Part shown: positions 9,054 to 17,362 of the stretch, piece by piece | Layout of the letters: each line of letters starts with the position of its first letter | Numbering within the stretch: position 1 is the stretch's first letter | Assembly: GCA_944321715.1 (NCBI GenBank) | Contig: CALUMJ010000030.1 | Coordinates: 1-33,487, forward strand | Source of the DNA: an uncultured Muribaculaceae bacterium | Lineage (GTDB): Bacteria > Bacteroidota > Bacteroidia > Bacteroidales > Muribaculaceae | Direction: 5' to 3' | Length of the DNA: 33,487 bases | Notes under the pieces: model-generated | Seen by the model: only the letters and a program-made list of their open reading frames with translations | What the model was told of the DNA's origin: nothing | Database searches by the model: none | Program-made: the position numbers and the translations under genes

Positions 9054-10202
9054 ATGATTGATGACATGACCACAGAAAAAGCAAAGGTGTTTTACACCTC
9101 TTTCCGCTGCCGACCCGACGAGGGACCTGCCGACAAGCTCAAACGTTTGATTAAGGCGGCTGGAATCGAGCAAATCGACATGGACGGGAAATTCGTAGCC
9201 ATCAAAATGCACTTTGGTGAACTTGGCAACATGGCCTACTTGCGGCCAAACTATGCCCGTGCCGTGGTTGACATGGTGAAGCAGCTTGGCGGCAAGCCAT
9301 TCCTCACCGACTGTAACACTCTTTACCCTGGCAGTCGCAAGAATGCCATCGAACACCTGTATTGTGCTTGGGAAAATGGCTTCACTCCGCTGACGGTGGG
9401 CTGCCCGGTAATCATTGGTGACGGACTTAAAGGAACCGACGACATTGCCGTGCCTGTGGCCGGGGGCGAGTATGTGAAAGAGGCCCGCATAGGACGCGCT
9501 GTGATGGATGCCGACATTTTCATATCGCTCACGCACTTCAAGGGGCATGAAATGACCGGCTTCGGCGGCACTATCAAAAACATAGGTATGGGTTGCGGCT
9601 CCCGCGCAGGCAAGAAAGAACAGCACTGCAACGGCAAGCCCATCATCGACCACGACAAGTGCCGTGGCTGCCGTCGGTGCATGAACGAGTGCGCCAACAA
9701 CGGGTTGGCGTTTGACGAGGCCACACGCAAGATGTCAATCAATGAAGCCAACTGCGTTGGTTGTGGGCGATGCGTGGGTGCTTGCAATTTCGATGCCATC
9801 AGCTTTGCCCACAATGCTGCGATTAAGGAACTTAACTGCCGCATGGCCGAATATACCAAGGCTGTGGTAGATGGCCGCCCATGTTTCCACATTTCGCTTG
9901 TGTGTGACGTGTCGCCCACTTGCGACTGCCATGCAGGGAACGACACGCCGATTATTCCCGATGTGGGAATGTTTGCTTCGTTCGACCCGTTGGCTCTCGA
10001 CCAGGCTTGTGTAGATGCTTGCTTGCGTCAGTCGCCGCTACCTGGCAGCCAGCTTACCGACGAGATGTGCCATGCCGATTTCCATGACCATCACGACCAC
10101 TTCGACAACACCAACCCCAATGCCGAGTATAAGACCTGCCTTGCACATGCGCAGAAAATAGGCCTTGGCAATAGGAACTACGAGATTGTCAATGTGAAGT
10201 AA
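9054..10202 (+). CDS. DUF362 protein with two 4Fe-4S clusters
   Basis: The 382-residue protein is probably cytoplasmic. The first ~190 residues are a DUF362 domain (KMHFGELGN near 51-59; HFKGHEMTGFGGTIKN near 161-176). A dicluster ferredoxin insert follows: C203-x2-C206-x2-C209-x3-C213 and C234-x2-C237-x2-C240-x3-C244. The C-terminus then completes the DUF362 fold (DVSPTCDCH, DPLALDQACVDAC). The family is widespread in anaerobes and thought to be redox-linked, but its reaction is not established. The start could also be the ATG at 9066 (MTTEKAK), since the first four residues are weakly supported. The downstream acetyltransferase begins within 9 nt of its stop. Confidence 0.9.
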   Translation: MIDDMTTEKAKVFYTSFRCRPDEGPADKLKRLIKAAGIEQIDMDGKFVAIKMHFGELGNMAYLRPNYARAVVDMVKQLGGKPFLTDCNTLYPGSRKNAIEHLYCAWENGFTPLTVGCPVIIGDGLKGTDDIAVPVAGGEYVKEARIGRAVMDADIFISLTHFKGHEMTGFGGTIKNIGMGCGSRAGKKEQHCNGKPIIDHDKCRGCRRCMNECANNGLAFDEATRKMSINEANCVGCGRCVGACNFDAISFAHNAAIKELNCRMAEYTKAVVDGRPCFHISLVCDVSPTCDCHAGNDTPIIPDVGMFASFDPLALDQACVDACLRQSPLPGSQLTDEMCHADFHDHHDHFDNTNPNAEYKTCLAHAQKIGLGNRNYEIVNVK

Positions 10203-10211
10203 GTGCGGCAC

Positions 10212-10724
10212 ATGGCGGAATTTGTTTTCAGGCAAGCCACAGTGGCCGACATTGCCGACATAATGCCTATTATCATTCAAGCCCGCGACCGAATGCTTGC
10301 CGATGGCAAACGGCAGTGGACTCGCGAATATCCTGCGCAGCGCGATATCGAGGCCGATATTGGTCGAGGGTGCGGGTATGTGCTGTGCATGTGTGGTGCA
10401 GTCGTGGCCTACGGTGCAATCTTTGTTGGCGGCGAGCCGGCATATAATGAAATTACGGGAGGTGGCTGGTTGAGCGACAGACCATACGTGGTGTTGCATC
10501 GCCTTGCTGTAGCGCAGAAAACGCAACGGCACGGTGTGGCGACGCTTTTCATGCGGCAAGTGGAGCAACGGGCTGTGCAGCAAGGTGTAACATCGTTCAG
10601 AATCGACACCAACTATGACAATGATGCCATGTTGCATATACTTGGCCGCCAGGGTTTCACCTATTGCGGCACGGTGACCTATCCTCCCGACAAGGTGCGC
10701 ATGGCTTTTGAAAAGCTCCTGTGA
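10212..10724 (+). CDS. GNAT-family N-acetyltransferase
   Basis: About 170 residues with the GNAT fold: an N-terminal FRQATVADIADIMPI strand-helix, the VLHRLAVAQKTQRHGVA acetyl-CoA-binding region (motif A, near residues 95-112), and the C-terminal NDAMLHILGRQGFTYCG motif. The ATG at 10212 is preferred; an in-frame GTG at 10203 directly after the upstream stop is the alternative. It lies 9 nt behind the DUF362 gene and is almost certainly cotranscribed with it. The acceptor substrate is unknown. Confidence 0.85.
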   Translation: MAEFVFRQATVADIADIMPIIIQARDRMLADGKRQWTREYPAQRDIEADIGRGCGYVLCMCGAVVAYGAIFVGGEPAYNEITGGGWLSDRPYVVLHRLAVAQKTQRHGVATLFMRQVEQRAVQQGVTSFRIDTNYDNDAMLHILGRQGFTYCGTVTYPPDKVRMAFEKLL

Positions 10725-11065
10725 CGATAGGCACGTTCATCGTGGTAAGGCTTGCTGGGCTGGATTTACAGTCGTGCTGAACGATAATTGGTGTATTAAA
10801 ATAGCAAATACATTCACTTAGTTGTAGAGCCGTCATACCATGGCGGCCGATGACCGCCCGATTGTGGTTGTAATATGTTGTGATTGAGGTGGTAACGAGC
10901 CGCCGTGGTATGACGGCTCTACAACTAAGTGAATGTAATTTGCAATTTTGATGCAGCTTCACTTGTTGGCTATTAAATGAAAGAGCTGCGGCTCGATAAT
11001 AAAATCGCTTTGAAATCTAATGGCCGATTGGGGTTAAACGAAAGAGTTGCGGCGACGGGGCTGGT
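10725..11065. repeat. Gene-free repeat region before lepA
   Basis: No gene is visible. The stretch contains a 168-bp inverted-repeat element at 10790-10957 (separate entry). Beyond it are two direct copies of a short repeat, TTAAATGAAAGAGCTGCGG at 10973 and TTAAACGAAAGAGTTGCGG at 11034, related to the ends of the 17037-17350 element. The lepA promoter follows. Confidence 0.65.
10790..10957. mobile_element. MITE/BIME-like element with different hairpins (168 bp)
   Basis: Ends GGTGTATTAAAAT (10790-10802) and ATTTTGATGCAGC (10945-10957) are the same terminal repeat family as the 173-bp elements. The inner units differ. An inverted pair of arms (about 10811-10847 and 10899-10935) carries GTAG followed by a GCCGTCAT/ATGGCGGC-type hairpin. 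The left arm text (AGCAAATACATTCACTT) recurs at 212-228. No coding capacity. Confidence 0.6.
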
Positions 11066-11096
11066 TTTGTATTTCGGGGGGATTTGTGTAATTTTG
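11066..11096 (+). promoter_or_regulatory. Bacteroidetes-type promoter of lepA
   Basis: TTTG (11066-11069), 19 nt, TAATTTTG (11089-11096): an exact match to the Bacteroidetes consensus and spacing. It leaves a leader of only about 15-20 nt before the lepA ATG. Confidence 0.75.
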
Positions 11097-11118
11097 CAAA
11101 ACGAATTAAGGCATTCAG

Positions 11119-12906
11119 ATGAATCATATTAGGAATTTCTGCATAATAGCGCACATCGACCACGGCAAGAGTACGCTTGCCGACCGTCTGCTTGAGCGCA
11201 CAAAGACCGTAGTCGGCAAGGACATGCAAGACCAGGTGCTCGACGACATGGACTTGGAGCGCGAGCGTGGCATCACCATCAAAAGCCATGCCATACAGAT
11301 GGACTATGTGCACAATGGCGAGCGTTACGAGTTGAACCTGATTGACACTCCGGGGCATGTGGACTTCTCGTATGAGGTGTCGCGGTCGATTGCCGCATGC
11401 GAGGGCGCATTGCTCATTGTCGATGCGTCGCAAGGCATACAGGCGCAAACCATTTCAAACTTGTACATGGCAATCGACAACGGGCTTGAAATAATCCCTG
11501 TAATCAACAAGGTTGACCTCGACAGCGCGAAGCCCGACGAGGTTGAGGACCAGATTGTGGACTTGCTCGCATGCAAGCACGAAGAGATTATTCGTGCAAG
11601 CGGCAAGACCGGCATAGGTGTCGATGACATACTCAAAGCAATCGTGGAGCGCATTCCTGCGCCGCAGGGCGACCCCGCTGCGCCATTGCAGGCATTAATC
11701 TTCGACTCGGTTTTCAATTCGTTCCGTGGAATTATCGCATATTTCAAAATCGTGAACGGCACGCTGCGCAAAGACGACTTTGTAAAGTTTGTCAGCACCG
11801 GCAAGGAATACCATGCCGACGAGGTGGGAGTGCTGAAGCTCTCCATGTCGCCGCGCGATGAGTTGTCGGCTGGCGATGTGGGTTACATCATATCGGGTAT
11901 CAAAACCTCGAAAGAGGTGAAGGTGGGCGACACCATCACGCATGTTGCCAATCCGTGCAAAGATGCCATCGAGGGCTTCCAGGAGGTAAAGCCGATGGTG
12001 TTTGCCGGTGTTTACCCCATCGTCAACGAAGATTTTGAAAACTTGCGCTCGTCGCTTGAGAAGTTGCAGCTCAACGACGCTTCGCTCACATTCCAGCCCG
12101 AGTCGTCGGTGGCATTAGGATTTGGCTTCCGCTGCGGTTTCTTGGGGCTGCTGCACATGGAGATTGTGCAGGAACGCCTGAGCCGCGAATATAACATGGA
12201 GGTGATAACCACCGTGCCGAATGTTTCCTACAAGGTTTATGACAAGAAAGGAGGTTGCATCGAGGTGCATAACCCTGCCGGAATGCCCGACCCGACATAT
12301 ATCGACCATATCGAGGAGCCGTTCATACGCGCATCTATAATAACCACCACCGATTACATAGGCCCGATAATGACATTGTGCCTCGGCAAGCGCGGCGAAC
12401 TGGTGAAGCAGGACTATATTTCGGGCAACCGTATAGAACTTATATTCGATTTGCCGCTTGGCGAGATTGTAATTGATTTCTATGACAAATTGAAGAGCAT
12501 ATCGAAAGGGTATGCCTCGTTTGACTACCACATACACGACTTCCGCGAGTCGCGGCTCGTGAAGCTCGACATATTGCTCAACGGCGAGCCGGTGGACGCA
12601 CTCAGCACGCTGACGCACTTCGACAATGCAGCCACATTTGGCCGCCGAATGTGCGAGAAACTGAAAGAGCTAATCCCGCGCCAGCAGTTCGACATTGCCG
12701 TGCAGGCTGCAATCGGTGCCAAAATCATTGCCCGCGAAACCATCAAGGCTGTGCGCAAGGATGTGACGGCCAAGTGCTATGGCGGCGATGTGAGCCGCAA
12801 GCGCAAGCTGCTTGAGAAACAGAAGGCCGGCAAGAAGCGCATGAAGCAGATTGGGTCGGTCGAAGTTCCGCAAAAGGCATTCCTTGCCGTGTTGAAACTT
12901 GATTGA
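11119..12906 (+). CDS. lepA: Elongation factor 4 (LepA)
   Basis: Ribosome-associated translational GTPase that acts on stalled or mistranslocated ribosomes. At 595 residues it is full length for the family. G-domain motifs are intact: AHIDHGKST (11-19), DTPGH (76-80) and NKVD (130-133). The LepA-type C-terminal domain is present, with the basic [16 protein letters not shown] segment near the end. It is monocistronic as far as the sequence shows, with its own consensus promoter just upstream and about 60 bp to the next small frame. Ordinary core gene; identification is firm. Confidence 0.97.
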   Translation: MNHIRNFCIIAHIDHGKSTLADRLLERTKTVVGKDMQDQVLDDMDLERERGITIKSHAIQMDYVHNGERYELNLIDTPGHVDFSYEVSRSIAACEGALLIVDASQGIQAQTISNLYMAIDNGLEIIPVINKVDLDSAKPDEVEDQIVDLLACKHEEIIRASGKTGIGVDDILKAIVERIPAPQGDPAAPLQALIFDSVFNSFRGIIAYFKIVNGTLRKDDFVKFVSTGKEYHADEVGVLKLSMSPRDELSAGDVGYIISGIKTSKEVKVGDTITHVANPCKDAIEGFQEVKPMVFAGVYPIVNEDFENLRSSLEKLQLNDASLTFQPESSVALGFGFRCGFLGLLHMEIVQERLSREYNMEVITTVPNVSYKVYDKKGGCIEVHNPAGMPDPTYIDHIEEPFIRASIITTTDYIGPIMTLCLGKRGELVKQDYISGNRIELIFDLPLGEIVIDFYDKLKSISKGYASFDYHIHDFRESRLVKLDILLNGEPVDALSTLTHFDNAATFGRRMCEKLKELIPRQQFDIAVQAAIGAKIIARETIKAVRKDVTAKCYGGDVSRKRKLLEKQKAGKKRMKQIGSVEVPQKAFLAVLKLD

Positions 12907-12967
12907 TTTTTGGCAGAAAAAATAAGCCAACTCATGTAATAAAATACATAGGTCAAACGTTTTACTA

Positions 12968-13156
12968 ATGTTAATTATAAAACGTATGCCTATGGGTAAA
13001 AATTCTACTCTATTAAAATCAGACCATAAAAACCAAGTTGAATGTGAAGCGAGGGTGAAAGCTTCAACTATAAACTTCATTAAACAATTTGTCCGTGCTT
13101 ATTCCTACGACAAGCGGTTGGCAAGTTGCGGATTAGGTGGTTTTATGGTCAATTGA
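12968..13156 (+). CDS. Small basic protein, unknown function
   Basis: Up to 62 residues; the real start may be the ATG at 12986 or 12992, giving 54-56 residues. The composition is protein-like (KASTINFIKQFVRAYSY, then a C-terminal GLGGFMVN) and resembles, from memory, short uncharacterised Bacteroidales proteins with an 'FIRQFAR.Y...LGGF..N' tail. I cannot verify this here. There is no signal peptide, membrane segment or Shine-Dalgarno sequence. It lies alone between lepA and the putative RNA gene. Confidence 0.5.
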   Translation: MLIIKRMPMGKNSTLLKSDHKNQVECEARVKASTINFIKQFVRAYSYDKRLASCGLGGFMVN

Positions 13157-13257
13157 ATTAAGGAAAAGGCTTGCTGCATAAGATGTTACAATCTGTAGTG
13201 TGGCAAGCCTGATTGTTATGCGACACGTTTTTTTGCAAGGAATATTTGGACGTAAAT

Positions 13258-13288
13258 ATTGTATATTGCAACAAAATATGTATCTTTG
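13258..13288 (+). promoter_or_regulatory. Consensus promoter of the putative RNA gene
   Basis: ATTG (13258-13261), 19 nt, TATCTTTG (13281-13288). The -7 element is a perfect TAnnTTTG and the spacing is exact. Transcription would start near 13292-13295, at the first base of the closing helix of the RNA. No open reading frame with protein character follows. Confidence 0.7.
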
Positions 13289-13291
13289 CAG

Positions 13292-13500
13292 CCTGTTATG
13301 TGGCCAAGGTTAGGCCTTGGCGGCTGGTGCGGCTCTGTGATTGGGCCGTGCCGATGTCGATGCCACGGAGGTGGTGTGCCACGGACTTCAATACCCCACA
13401 TGGGGCAATATGGCATCGCTCCATGCTCGGAGGCCACTGCGAAAATGGTGGGTGTGGAAAGTGTCGTAACGAGCAAGTAGGCATTTGTATAACATAATGT
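13292..13500 (+). ncRNA. Putative structured non-coding RNA, ~206 nt
   Basis: GC-rich island in an AT-rich spacer, starting right after a consensus promoter. Its ends pair (13294-13301 with 13492-13499, eight pairs, two G-U). Inside are several helices: 13303-13309/13315-13321 (GCCAAGG/CCTTGGC), 13326-13335/13343-13352 (ten pairs, three G-U wobbles), 13358-13365/13411-13418 (CGATGCCA/TGGCATCG, perfect), and nested in the last 13371-13374/13379-13382 and 13394-13397/13402-13405. Then come 13419-13422/13429-13432 and 13434-13438/13447-13451. G-U pairs in helices favour an RNA over a DNA palindrome. I do not recognise tmRNA, RNase P RNA, SRP RNA or a known riboswitch. A 6S-like or lineage-specific RNA is possible. 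No poly-T terminator is evident. Confidence 0.6.
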
Positions 13501-13586
13501 GGAATGAAAGTTCGCAATAATGGGTCTAAAATTGCACAAATCATGCAGATGTGTGCAGGAAAAGCCAATTTGGAACGTTAAAACTT

Positions 13587-13617
13587 TTCATATATGAATT
13601 AAAATTGCTTACTTTGT
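13587..13617 (+). promoter_or_regulatory. Promoter of acpP-fabF-rnc
   Basis: TTTC (13587-13590), 19 nt, TTACTTTG (13610-13617). Each element is one mismatch from the TTTG / TAnnTTTG consensus and the spacing is exact. It is about 52 nt upstream of the acpP ATG. Confidence 0.55.
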
Positions 13618-13669
13618 GCCGCGAATTTTTCTAATTATCCAAATTATAACTATTTAAAATTAAATCATT

Positions 13670-13903
13670 ATGTCAGAAATTGCAGAAAAGGTAAAAGCAA
13701 TAATTGTAGAAAAGCTTGGAGTAAATGAATCAGAAGTAACCCCCGAAGCAACATTTGCTCAAGATTTGGGCGCTGATTCGCTCGATACTGTAGAATTGAT
13801 TATGGAGTTTGAAAAACAATTCGGTATCGAAATTCCTGACGACAAGGCAGAAAGTATCGTAACTGTAGGAGATGCTATCTCGTACATCGAAGCAAACAAG
13901 TAA
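13670..13903 (+). CDS. acpP: Acyl carrier protein
   Basis: The 77-residue acidic carrier holds growing acyl chains on a 4'-phosphopantetheine arm in type II fatty acid synthesis. The attachment site is S37 in [10 protein letters not shown], followed by the recognition helix ([14 protein letters not shown]). Length and composition are normal. fabF begins 20 nt after the stop, the usual pairing. As common in Bacteroidetes, the upstream region is AT-rich without a Shine-Dalgarno sequence. Confidence 0.97.
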   Translation: MSEIAEKVKAIIVEKLGVNESEVTPEATFAQDLGADSLDTVELIMEFEKQFGIEIPDDKAESIVTVGDAISYIEANK

Positions 13904-13923
13904 GATAAACCACACTAAAACTA

Positions 13924-15186
13924 ATGGAGTTAAAAAGAGTTGTTGTAACAGGCTTGGGTGCGGTAACGCCTCTTGGCAACGACGTTGAAACCACATGGAA
14001 CAACGCCGTAGCAGGAGTTAGTGGTGCTGGGCCTATTACGCATTTCGACGCATCTCTGTTCAAGACTCAGTTTGCGTGCGAGGTGAAGAACTTCAATGGG
14101 GCCGATTTCTTCGACCGCAAGAAGTTGCGCACCCTCGACCTCTATTCCCAATATGCCCTTGTTGCAGCCCAACAGGCTGTCGAGGATTCGAAAATCGTAG
14201 CCGACGGAGTCGATGCCGACAACGTGGGTGTGATTTTCTCGTCGGGTATTGGAGGCTTGCACACATTTGAGGAGGAAGCTGGCTATTATGCCATGCATGC
14301 CGACCAGGGGCCAAAATACAATCCATTCTTCATTCCGAAGATGATTGCTGACATCGCCGCTGGCCACATTTCCATGCAATACAGCTTCCGGGGCCCCAAC
14401 TTCGGGATTGTATCGGCTTGTGCATCGTCAACCAATGCTTTGATTGACGCATTCAATTGCATCCGTTTAGGACAAGCCGTTGCCATGGTAAGTGGCGGTG
14501 CCGAAGCTGCCGTATATCCGGCAGGTGTAGGAGGCTTCAATTCGATGCATGCGCTTTCGACCCGCAACGACAGCCCGCAAACTGCTTCGCGCCCATTCAG
14601 TGGTTCGCGCGACGGCTTTGTAGTAGGCGAGGGTTCGGCCTGCTTGGTACTCGAAGAGCTTGAACATGCCAAGGCGCGCGGTGCCAAGATATATTGCGAG
14701 ATTGTCGGTGGCGGTATGTCGGCCGATGCCTATCATATTACAGCAAGCCATCCCGAAGGGCTTGGCGCAAAGCTGGTGATGAAGAGGGCTATTGCCGATG
14801 CTGGCCTTACTCCGGCCGATGTCGATTATATCAATGTGCATGGCACATCCACTCCTGTGGGCGACCTGTCGGAGGTTAAAGCCATCAAAGAGGTGTGGGG
14901 CGAAGATGCTTATCGCTTGAGCATCAGCTCTACAAAGTCGATGACTGGCCACTTGCTGGGCGCCACTGGCGCACTCGAAGTGTTGTTCTGTATCAAGGCC
15001 ATAACCGATGGTATAGTACCACCTACGATTAACCATGCAGATGACGACCTTGACCCGGAAATTGACTATAATTTGAACTTTACGTTTAATAAGGCGCAAA
15101 AACGTGATATTAACGTGGCTCTGTCCAACACATTCGGCTTCGGCGGACACAACGCCAGCATGATTGTGAAAAAATACAGCGAGTAA
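13924..15186 (+). CDS. fabF: 3-oxoacyl-ACP synthase II (KAS II)
   Basis: Condensing enzyme that elongates acyl-ACP with malonyl-ACP in fatty acid synthesis. The 420-residue product has the thiolase fold with the complete Cys-His-His triad: C166 in SACASST, H306 in NVHGTSTPVGD and H343 in KSMTGHLLGATG (K338 also present). The GFGGHNAS loop is at the C-terminus. It lies 20 nt after acpP and is followed 5 nt later by rnc, so the three are likely one operon. Confidence 0.96.
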   Translation: MELKRVVVTGLGAVTPLGNDVETTWNNAVAGVSGAGPITHFDASLFKTQFACEVKNFNGADFFDRKKLRTLDLYSQYALVAAQQAVEDSKIVADGVDADNVGVIFSSGIGGLHTFEEEAGYYAMHADQGPKYNPFFIPKMIADIAAGHISMQYSFRGPNFGIVSACASSTNALIDAFNCIRLGQAVAMVSGGAEAAVYPAGVGGFNSMHALSTRNDSPQTASRPFSGSRDGFVVGEGSACLVLEELEHAKARGAKIYCEIVGGGMSADAYHITASHPEGLGAKLVMKRAIADAGLTPADVDYINVHGTSTPVGDLSEVKAIKEVWGEDAYRLSISSTKSMTGHLLGATGALEVLFCIKAITDGIVPPTINHADDDLDPEIDYNLNFTFNKAQKRDINVALSNTFGFGGHNASMIVKKYSE

Positions 15187-15191
15187 TATCC

Positions 15192-16001
15192 GTGTCGCTT
15201 AACGATATCTTGTTCCGTATAAAGCTCCTTTTCCTCAAGGATAAGGAGCTTTATGCTTTTTGTTACAGGCTATTAGGGTTTGCACCGCGTAATATAGGCG
15301 TTTACCGGCTCGCTTTTGCGCATAGGTCGCAGTCGATAACCGTGTATGGGCATGGTAGGGGCAACAATGAAAGGCTTGAATACCTTGGCGATGCAGTGCT
15401 TGGCGCAATCGTTGCCGACATGTTGTACAAGATGTACCCTCGCCGCCGAGAAGGATTCCTCACCAATACTCGTTCCAAGATAGTGAAACGTGAAACGCTC
15501 TCTAAGATTGCGCAGAAGATGGGGCTTGACGAGGTGGTGCATCCTGTCATTAAGAACCATCCCCACAATACATACGTGTATGGTAACGCGCTCGAAGCAT
15601 TGGTTGGGGCGGTGTATATCGACCAAGGGTATGAGCGGTGCATGACTTTTGTAATCGACCGCATAATCAAGCCCTATATCGACATTCGCAGCATGGCGCA
15701 GACCGAATTGAATTTTAAGTCAAAATTGCTCGAATGGGGGCAAAAATATCGAGTGCCTATTGATTTCGAGTTGCTCGAAACCACTGTCGATGGTAGCAAT
15801 AATCAAGTGTTCCACTCGCTAATAACGATTTATGGGCGACCTGTGGGTGAAGCAACTGGTTATACTAAGAAAGAATCGCACCAGCTGGCCTCCAAGCAGG
15901 CCTTGCGCCGCATCAGCGAAGATGTGGAGTTGCGCGACGAGATACTAAAAAAGGCCGAAGAATCTGTTGCCGAAACAGAAGATGCTACTGGCATGGCTTA
16001 A
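15192..16001 (+). CDS. rnc: Ribonuclease III
   Basis: Double-strand-specific endoribonuclease that processes rRNA precursors and structured transcripts. At 269 residues it has an N-terminal RNase III domain with the signature NERLEYLGDAV (59-69) and the second metal-site helix GNALEALVGAVY (131-142). A dsRNA-binding domain follows (about 175-245), then an acidic tail. The start is GTG, 5 nt after the fabF stop; no ATG lies near enough to replace it. At the second site Asn132 stands where the E. coli enzyme has Asp114, while the Glu (E135) is kept. I believe Asn is usual in this phylum. Confidence 0.94.
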   Translation: MSLNDILFRIKLLFLKDKELYAFCYRLLGFAPRNIGVYRLAFAHRSQSITVYGHGRGNNERLEYLGDAVLGAIVADMLYKMYPRRREGFLTNTRSKIVKRETLSKIAQKMGLDEVVHPVIKNHPHNTYVYGNALEALVGAVYIDQGYERCMTFVIDRIIKPYIDIRSMAQTELNFKSKLLEWGQKYRVPIDFELLETTVDGSNNQVFHSLITIYGRPVGEATGYTKKESHQLASKQALRRISEDVELRDEILKKAEESVAETEDATGMA

Positions 16002-16089
16002 ACCCAAATCGGGCCATTAGATTTGTTTTTAAAGCTATTGTAGCTGGTAAAAAAGTTTGTAACTTGTGGTATCTCATTGAAAAAACATT

Positions 16090-16097
16090 AACTTTGC
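16090..16097 (+). promoter_or_regulatory. Candidate -7 element of the Rpn nuclease gene
   Basis: TAACTTTG is a full TAnnTTTG match 26 nt before the ATG. No convincing -33 element at the standard spacing. Confidence 0.4.
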
Positions 16098-16123
16098 GAA
16101 GTGGGATATAATATTTTGCGGAG

Positions 16124-17035
16124 ATGGAGAATTTGATAAGATTTGACTGGGCGATGAAGCGTCTGCTTCGCGACAAGAGCAACTACGTGGTGCTTGAGGG
16201 CTTCTTGTCGGTACTTCTTGGCGAAGGCATTAAAATCGACCGCTTCCTTGAGAGCGAGTCGAACCAGGAGGACGCCATCGACAAGTTCAACCGTGCCGAC
16301 ATTCTTGCCGTGGATTCGCGTGGCCAGCTCGTCATCATCGAGGTGCAGAACAACCGCGAACTGAATTACTTCCACCGCATGCTATATGGCGTGTCGAAGA
16401 CCATAACGGAGTATATCAACCTCGGCGACGACTACAGCAAGGTGCGCAAGGTATATTCCATCAATATAGTGTATTTCGAGCTTGGGCAGGGGAAGGACTA
16501 CGTGTACCACGGGCGCAACGAGTTCCGTGGCCTGCACGGCGGCGACTTGCTGGAATTGTCGCCACGCCAGCAGGAGTTGTTCCGATGCAAGTATGCCGGC
16601 GATATCTTCCCCGAGTATTACGTGTTGAAGGTCAACGATTTCAACAGCGTAGCGAGGACTCCGCTCGACGAGTGGATAAGTTTCCTCAAGACAGGCCGAA
16701 TAGAAGCCACCGCTACGGCACAGGGGTTGGCCGAGGCTCGCGAGCGTCTGCGTGTTGATGCGATGCCCGAGTCGGAACGGCGGGCCTATATCCGCGACCT
16801 TGAGGCGAAGGCCTACCAGCAGAGTGTCATATCGTCGAGCTGGGACGACGGTCACACAGCCGGCAAGGAGGAGGGGCTCAAAGAGGGTCACGAGGAAGGG
16901 CTAAAAGAGGGCATGGAAAAAGGTGAGCGAAAAGCCACGCTCGAAATGGCTCGTAACCTGAAGCAGCTTGGCGTGCCAGTAGAAACGATAATGAAAAGCT
17001 CGGGGTTGACCGAAGAGGAAATAAGCCGATTGTGA
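16124..17035 (+). CDS. Rpn-family PD-(D/E)XK nuclease / putative transposase
   Basis: The 303-residue protein belongs to the Rpn (recombination-promoting nuclease, PDDEXK transposase-like) family. The N-terminus RFDWAMKRLLRDKSN and the catalytic core NRADILAVD (D59) and IIEVQNN (E73, Q75) match the family's D...ExQ active site. The Glu/Gly/Lys-rich segment near 245-270 (KEEGLKEGHEEGLKEG) and the C-terminal helix (LKQLGVPVETIMKSSGLTEEEI) are also typical. Other family members are metal-dependent DNA endonucleases that promote RecA-independent recombination; activity here is inferred. It stands alone after rnc. Its stop codon is followed after one base by a 314-bp inverted-repeat element. Confidence 0.88.
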   Translation: MENLIRFDWAMKRLLRDKSNYVVLEGFLSVLLGEGIKIDRFLESESNQEDAIDKFNRADILAVDSRGQLVIIEVQNNRELNYFHRMLYGVSKTITEYINLGDDYSKVRKVYSINIVYFELGQGKDYVYHGRNEFRGLHGGDLLELSPRQQELFRCKYAGDIFPEYYVLKVNDFNSVARTPLDEWISFLKTGRIEATATAQGLAEARERLRVDAMPESERRAYIRDLEAKAYQQSVISSSWDDGHTAGKEEGLKEGHEEGLKEGMEKGERKATLEMARNLKQLGVPVETIMKSSGLTEEEISRL

Positions 17036-17036
17036 G

Positions 17037-17350
17037 CACGGCTCTTTCATTTAAAGCGGCAATGCAGGGCGGCGAAGCCGTCCAATTTCTTGTAACCGGC
17101 GGTGGCAAGCCCCGAAGTGGGCGCCAGAACCGCTGGGAAGCTGCCACACAAGGAGATACGCGGGCCGCGGAGCGGTCCACTGTACTGCCTTATTCGTGCT
17201 GCCGAGGTGGACGGCTTCGCCGCCCACGTAGATAGGTGGGAGGAGCATTAACCGCAGGTTCCTTGCACCTCCGGCGCTGCGTCACCTGCGGTTAAGCGAG
17301 ATTGGACGGCTTCGCCGTCCTGCAAAGAGGTTTTAAATGAAATGGCCGTG
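17037..17350. mobile_element. 314-bp inverted-repeat element next to Rpn gene
   Basis: Left end CACGGCTCTTTCATTTAA (17037-17054) and right end TTAAATGAAATGGCCGTG (17333-17350) are inverted repeats matching at 16 of 18 positions. Inside are several GC-rich hairpins of the GGCGGCGAAGCCGTCC type near 17070, 17210 and 17315, and an ACCGCAGGT/ACCTGCGGT pair near 17251-17295. No open frame looks like protein. Related ends occur at 8888-8975 and, as short direct repeats, at 10973 and 11034. Confidence 0.55.
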
Positions 17351-17362
17351 GTTGTGAAAAGG

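Noticed and set aside
9323-9946. 207-residue minus-strand frame inside the DUF362 gene
   Set aside because: Antisense to a well-supported gene with intact ferredoxin motifs.
13166-13210. AGGCTTGC/GCAAGCCT pair as a terminator for the small protein
   Set aside because: The loop is about 28 nt and the T run lies well downstream; not convincing as an intrinsic terminator.
13430-13460. GCCACTG motif suggesting a cobalamin riboswitch
   Set aside because: The other conserved B12-box segments and a downstream transport or B12 gene are missing; acpP is not a B12-regulated gene.
13216-13539. 107-residue minus-strand open frame (and a 73-residue plus frame) across the putative RNA
   Set aside because: Composition is unlike protein (runs of Pro, His and Cys), there is no start context, and the frames follow the paired, GC-rich RNA region.
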